Positions 59,690 to 64,000 of a DNA stretch of 64,000 nt are shown piece after piece. Position numbers and translations under genes: made by a program. The stretch is from Epiperipatus broadwayi. Its lineage: Eukaryota > Onychophora > Udeonychophora > Euonychophora > Peripatidae. Each line of letters opens with the position of its first letter. Within the stretch, counting starts at the first letter, position 1. The stretch is from positions 1 through 64,000 of the forward strand of contig JAQFVV010006733.1 in assembly GCA_028023455.1 (NCBI GenBank), given 5' to 3'. The notes under the pieces are model-generated. The model was not told where the DNA came from. It made no database searches and saw only the letters and a list, made by a program, of their open reading frames with translations.

Positions 59690-62060
59690 CATTACTGTTA
59701 TTAAGAGCTTGTATAAGCATAGAAATAGTGATATGTGATGAATATGGAGGATGATGAGTTAATACAAAAATTGGAAATTTTTGTTGGACAAAAATTATTA
59801 GAAAAAATACATATAAATCAATAAAATGGAGGTAATTATATTTTTTAAATTAATAGAAATTAAAGATATTTCTAAAGAAGATTTAATATTTGTAAACAAT
59901 CACAATTGTGATAAAGGAAAGAAACCTTAACAAAAATGGATAGCTTGTTTTGTCAAGAAACTAGTTACTTTTTCCATATAATTTTAATGTTGTTACAGAT
60001 TTATCAAGTGAAATCAAATTATTAAAAGAAGTAAATATTTTGATGAAAAATATGTTATTGATTATGATACTTTGGTATTATTCCTATCATGAGTACTATT
60101 CCAATAATGGATTATTCTAAGTTTGCAATATGTTTAAAATAATGCCTCCCATGAATGTGCGGACAAACTTAATAGATAAAATTTGTCTGCAGATCCTATG
60201 GACATATCACAAACTTAAATAATATGTCATCAGGAGTAATATGTCATAGCATATGTAATATGAAAGTTCAAATATAAAAAAAATAATGGAGACATATATT
60301 CACTGTGGAAAAATATAAAAAAATATTATACTAAATAAAACAGGTACTTGTGAGGTGTGCCTTTTTGGTATGACACTATATGTCATCAAAGCCATCTTTT
60401 CTCTTCCCAGCATGCTACAGCACTTTGAATCATCATATATTCCATTTGTAATACCAAACTTCAAATCTAAAAAAAACCACATACTTTCCAATGATGGAGA
60501 GATCTATTCGTTATGGAAAAAGGGATATAAAAGCAATGTCACGTGTGACTTGCTTTTTTAATTATTAAAAAGGGATAAATATGAAAAAGAACCCTGAAAC
60601 GTTTTTAAATGATAAGTTGTAACAAAATTTTAGATTTCCGTTATTTTTTTAACCTAAAAAAAAAAAAGGTGAACTTTATTTAAGTTTAACCTTATATTTT
60701 AATTATCTTTTTAAAAAAACTTCACAGATATAACAAATTTTAACTGTAAATGTATATAAAGTTTAGCAAAAAAAAATCCCACAAATATAACAACTTTTAC
60801 TGCTGTATTTTTAAATTAAAAAAAAAAATTACTTACAAATAATGTGACACATTTGCTGCAAGTTTAATGTTATAATTAATTTTTAAAAAAAAAAAAACCC
60901 ACAAAGTTTTAGCAAAAAAAACAACAACCTCCAAATATATAAAGTAAATGTATTTTTAAATATAAAACTGTATTACTTACAAATGATGTGTGAGATGTAT
61001 CATATTATGGGGGGGGTGGGGTGACATTAAGGCAGAGTAAACTGTTTAATTTCTTCTAAAATGAAAAGGAAAGGGTCAGTTTATTTGACATGGATTAGTC
61101 ATGTCAGGATTCTTGGTTGCTGCAACATCATAAATGAAAACTTTGAATAAATATTACCAAATGAAAATGTTACCAGAGTATACATCATAGCAAGAATAAT
61201 ACCAAGGTACGTTGAATATATTTGATAATAATTTGGATAAAAATCAAAATAATATTGAAAGCAGAATTGTTTATATGAATTTTGTTGTTATAAATAAAGT
61301 CAATTTGGAAATTTTGTTGTTGCGGATTCAATTTTTTCTTTTTTGTTTAAGGAAAACAGGAATTCTGGTGAAAGAATAGGTCAATCTAAAAAGCAATTAC
61401 ATATGATTAATATCAGATACTAAATCTAATTTTAAACTGAATAATCAAAGGAATAAAATAATTAAAATTGATATGTCAGATAATAAAAATAAGTAATCTG
61501 AATTCTGTCTTCTCCACAGGAATTTAATGAATCATTGCAGATTTGTACTAAAGATAAATTATCTAAAAAGCCATATCCCTTTTGTTTGAAGATTGTGTTG
61601 ATAAAGATAATAAAAGTTACAAAACTGTATTTTAGAAGGAATTAAATTTAGACTTTCAACCTCTTTACATTTAAGTTCAATACAGACAGTGTATTTGTAT
61701 TTAAACTGTATTTTATGGAAAGAATAAACAAATAATGTTAATAATGCAAATATTTCTCCTATTACAGGTAATCAAGTAAATCATGTATTAAAAAATGTTA
61801 AGGCTAGAATGACATTTTAAAAAAATGTTCTGACATGGATGATTAATGATACTTCTGCAAAAGATGCTTTTATATATTTGAAAAATAATTTAAATATAAA
61901 TAATGGGTGTTATAAACTGAACACTTGGTTTAAACAATATTCTTCATTTTATTTATCAATACAAGAATGTGAAGCTAATAAAGTTACTGCAAGTGATATT
62001 TAGCCTAAGAATGCTATGACATTGCCTTTTTCTGTGGTAATTTTAAATATCTAAAAAATC
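59690..62060 (+). pseudogene. Possible decayed LINE ORF1 region
   Basis: Broken plus-strand frames include MEDDELIQKLEIFVGQKLLEKIH (59747 on), open pieces near 60355-60561, and SFYLSIQECEANKVTASDI.PKNAMTLPF near 61945-62030, which loosely resembles the C-terminus of LINE ORF1 proteins. It lies upstream of an endonuclease remnant on the same strand. The assignment is tentative. A poly-G tract sits at 61011-61019. Confidence 0.3.
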
Positions 62061-62449
62061 TGTGTGATGGTATAGCAATATTATACAGGATGATATTGTA
62101 TTCAATGTGAATAAGACTGTTGAAGAAGTGAGCATTATAATGCAAGATATAAATTTGCAAAATAAGCTATGTAATAAATAGCAATTCATACATTGTGTGT
62201 GATCTTAGATCTAACTACAATTGATTTTAAACATGAACATTAAATGATTGGGATGAAATCATTCTAATAGAGACTTTGTCGAACAAAACAATTGATAATG
62301 TTAGTATATTTGAATATCAGTACTGTATATATAAATGTGATAGAAATTATATTAACAGTAGCAAATTCCCCATTCAATAGTACAGCCTGTGTTAGCATAT
62401 GAAATAGTGATCATATGATGTTTTGATGGTTTTATAAAAATTTATACTA

Positions 62450-62805
62450 AATATACAGGATTTGAACACACTTTCAAGCATCCTTCAACTATCCACCCTA
62501 TCTTATACCACTGATGACCACACACATGTAGAAAAGATAAATAATCACCAATATACATATTTAGTGCGGAACCAGAACTCATCAGTTGATCCACATTATC
62601 AACTCCCACACACATACACACATATATATATATATATAACCTGAACCAACTGATGAATGCTGGTTCAGCACAAAATATGTATATTGGTGATTATTTATCT
62701 TTTCTACATGTGTGTGGTCATGTGTATCAGTGATATGAGATAGTGTGGATATTGAAGGATGCTTGAAAGTCTGTGTTCAAATCCTGTATATTTACAATTA
62801 AGCTC
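62450..62805. repeat. Family C hammerhead repeat, longest palindrome
   Basis: The left arm (about 62455-62617) and right arm (about 62640-62800) are near-perfect reverse complements of about 160 bp around a CA/TA spacer. Both ribozymes are mutated at G12 (GAAA became AAAA at the right, TAAA at the left). Ends carry TTCAAATCCTGTATA-like T-arm sequence. Confidence 0.85.
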
Positions 62806-62829
62806 CAGCTATATAAAGAATGCCTCTAC

Positions 62830-63400
62830 TTCAAATATTAGAAATTATACTAATAAAATAAGAGGTGATACTTTGATTTGTATTAAAAATGCATAAAAGT
62901 TTGGACAAATATTCATTTATGATATTAATATTGAATTCCATTGGATTGAACTTGGTTTAAAAAGCAAAAATAAAATATTGAGCACTATATATCTTTGACC
63001 TTTGTCATTGAATGATGTGAATGCACATATGACAAAGATTGGGCATATATTAATGAAATATAAATGATATTACTATAGTAGGTGATTTTATTGTAATTGA
63101 TTATGTAATACCTTATAAAAAGTTTATTGGTAGTAATAATAAACTTTATATGTTAAATTTTTTTGATGAGTTGGTTAAATTATCTTAGCTTAATAATGTT
63201 ACTAATTTTAGGGGTGGTATATTGGATTTATTGTTTAGTTTTAAGGATGATTTGAAGTAAAAAGAGCCTGATCAAGCTATTTTATTCCCTGATCCTTATC
63301 ACTCACTTTTGGAATTTGTTATAGATAGCTCATGTGAACATATAAAGACTATGATAAATATTAATAGAGATTATAAACATTGGAGTATATTTTTTTAGAA
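62830..63400 (+). pseudogene. Decayed LINE endonuclease (CR1-like)
   Basis: The plus strand reads GDTLICIKNA, then HWIELGL.SKN, DITIVGDF near 63065-63088, FRGGILDLLFS near 63210-63243, and DPYHSLLEF near 63291-63317. These are the ordered pieces of an APE endonuclease with Asp/His positions recognisable. Stops make it dead. It could be the 5' part of the same family as the remnant at 57.5 kb. Confidence 0.55.
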
Positions 63401-63578
63401 AATCATTAGCTGCGAATAAGTTTATTAGTATATTTCAAAATTGTCTAGATCAATGTAGTTAGGTTTAAATGTAGGAAGTCGAGGTTGTGAGTGGAGCAAG
63501 TTTGGTAGTTGTAAATAAAGATGTGACAATTCGCCATAGATAAACTCTTCATGTAATAAAGATGTATACGAAAGTTAG

Positions 63579-63633
63579 TGACCTGAGCCAACTGATGAGT
63601 GCTGGTTCAGCATGAAATGCATCTTGGGGGTCA
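63579..63633 (+). ncRNA. Type I hammerhead ribozyme motif, core intact
   Basis: Stem I pairs TGACC (63579-63583) with GGTCA (63629-63633) and CCAA (63588-63591) with TTGG (63624-63627), with TGAG opposite a single G as internal loop. The core CTGATGA is 63592-63598. Stem II is GTGCTG/CAGCAT with loop GTT, one G-T at the base. GAAA is 63614-63617, stem III is ATGCAT, and C63623 precedes the predicted cut. All core positions fit the consensus. The flanks do not match family C, so it may belong to another element. Confidence 0.75.
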
Positions 63634-63701
63634 TTTGTCTTTTATTGTATCTTTATTTATTTATATAAAAAAGAAAGAGGAAGTATGGAGATTATTAAAA
63701 T

Positions 63702-63748
63702 ATTCCTGTTAGTTGACATTTAGTATTTAAAAGTCAACTAACAGGAAT
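63702..63748. other. Perfect 16-bp inverted repeat
   Basis: ATTCCTGTTAGTTGAC (63702-63717) and its exact complement (63733-63748) surround a 15-nt loop. No terminator or gene context is visible. Confidence 0.8.
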
Positions 63749-64000
63749 TCCTAGAACAAAATAAATTATAATGACTTATACTGATTTTTTGCAGTATTTC
63801 GTTCTATTTTCTTTTCTCAGAATCATCTATTGTAAGATTACGTAATCAACGATTGCTAGATGATACTATTTAAAAACTACTTTTTTATATTTCTACACTT
63901 CAAATAAATGAATAAAGACATTGGGAAAAATATTAATGTTTTATAATCAGCATTTTTCAGTTACTAAGGTCATAAACCTCTTAATTATCTATAAGATATT

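Noticed and set aside
1-64000. CRISPR arrays, bacterial operons, rRNA
   Set aside because: No regularly spaced repeats with unique spacers, no ribosome-binding-site-led gene strings and no rRNA signature sequence. The genome is eukaryotic in every visible feature.

Overview
This window looks like a stretch of a very AT-rich animal nuclear genome (roughly a quarter to a third G+C by eye). It has no operons, no ribosome-binding-site-led genes, abundant non-LTR retrotransposon debris, tRNA-derived SINEs with target-site duplications (TSDs), hAT-type miniature elements with 8-bp TSDs, microsatellites and long palindromes. The RTE-type LINE and hammerhead-ribozyme repeats fit an invertebrate metazoan. 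I cannot name the species. Almost everything I can support is mobile or repetitive DNA; only three short stretches look like possible host exons, and all are low confidence.

Layout. 0.4-6 kb: two decayed LINEs on the minus strand around a 0.7-kb LTR-like repeat (F) whose second copy is at 48 kb. 6-11 kb: AT-rich DNA with a foldback element and a candidate terminal exon. 11.1-15.7 kb: family A fragment, truncated SINE, a 132-bp-arm palindrome flanked by 15-bp direct repeats, then a nearly full-length RTE retrotransposon (minus) broken by one in-frame stop. 16.5-21.1 kb: SINEs and a second RTE copy interrupted by a 0.63-kb insertion. 21.8-25.6 kb: hammerhead repeat C, tRNA-like SINE family D, family A, RTE tails. 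25.65-31.04 kb: a 5.4-kb LTR-element-like unit with about 1.4-1.5-kb direct repeats, each carrying a TATA box. 31.1-34.2 kb: a cluster of family C copies, including a tandem pair resembling a retrozyme and one split by a hAT MITE. 34.3-43 kb: a degenerate minisatellite, a SINE and unassigned DNA. 43.1-45.7 kb: another hammerhead copy, a 358-bp tandem repeat (E) and a second hAT MITE inside a tetranucleotide repeat. 46-50 kb: a GC-richer unassigned block, repeat F copy 2, family A and an RTE tail. 50.8-55 kb: SINE, mostly unassigned DNA, two GC-richer exon-like patches. 55.3-63.7 kb: a row of same-strand LINE remnants with family B and C repeats and a final hammerhead motif.

The most interesting system is family C, a dispersed repeat carrying a type I hammerhead self-cleaving ribozyme motif. 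At least eight loci occur here: single, in direct tandem (480-nt spacing between equivalent cleavage sites), and head-to-head as long palindromes. Three motifs keep the catalytic core (31818-31878 plus, 43218-43278 minus, 63579-63633 plus). Several copies also end in a tRNA-T-arm-like sequence. This combination resembles schistosome ribozyme SINEs and metazoan retrozymes, but the palindromic arrangement is not something I recognise as described.
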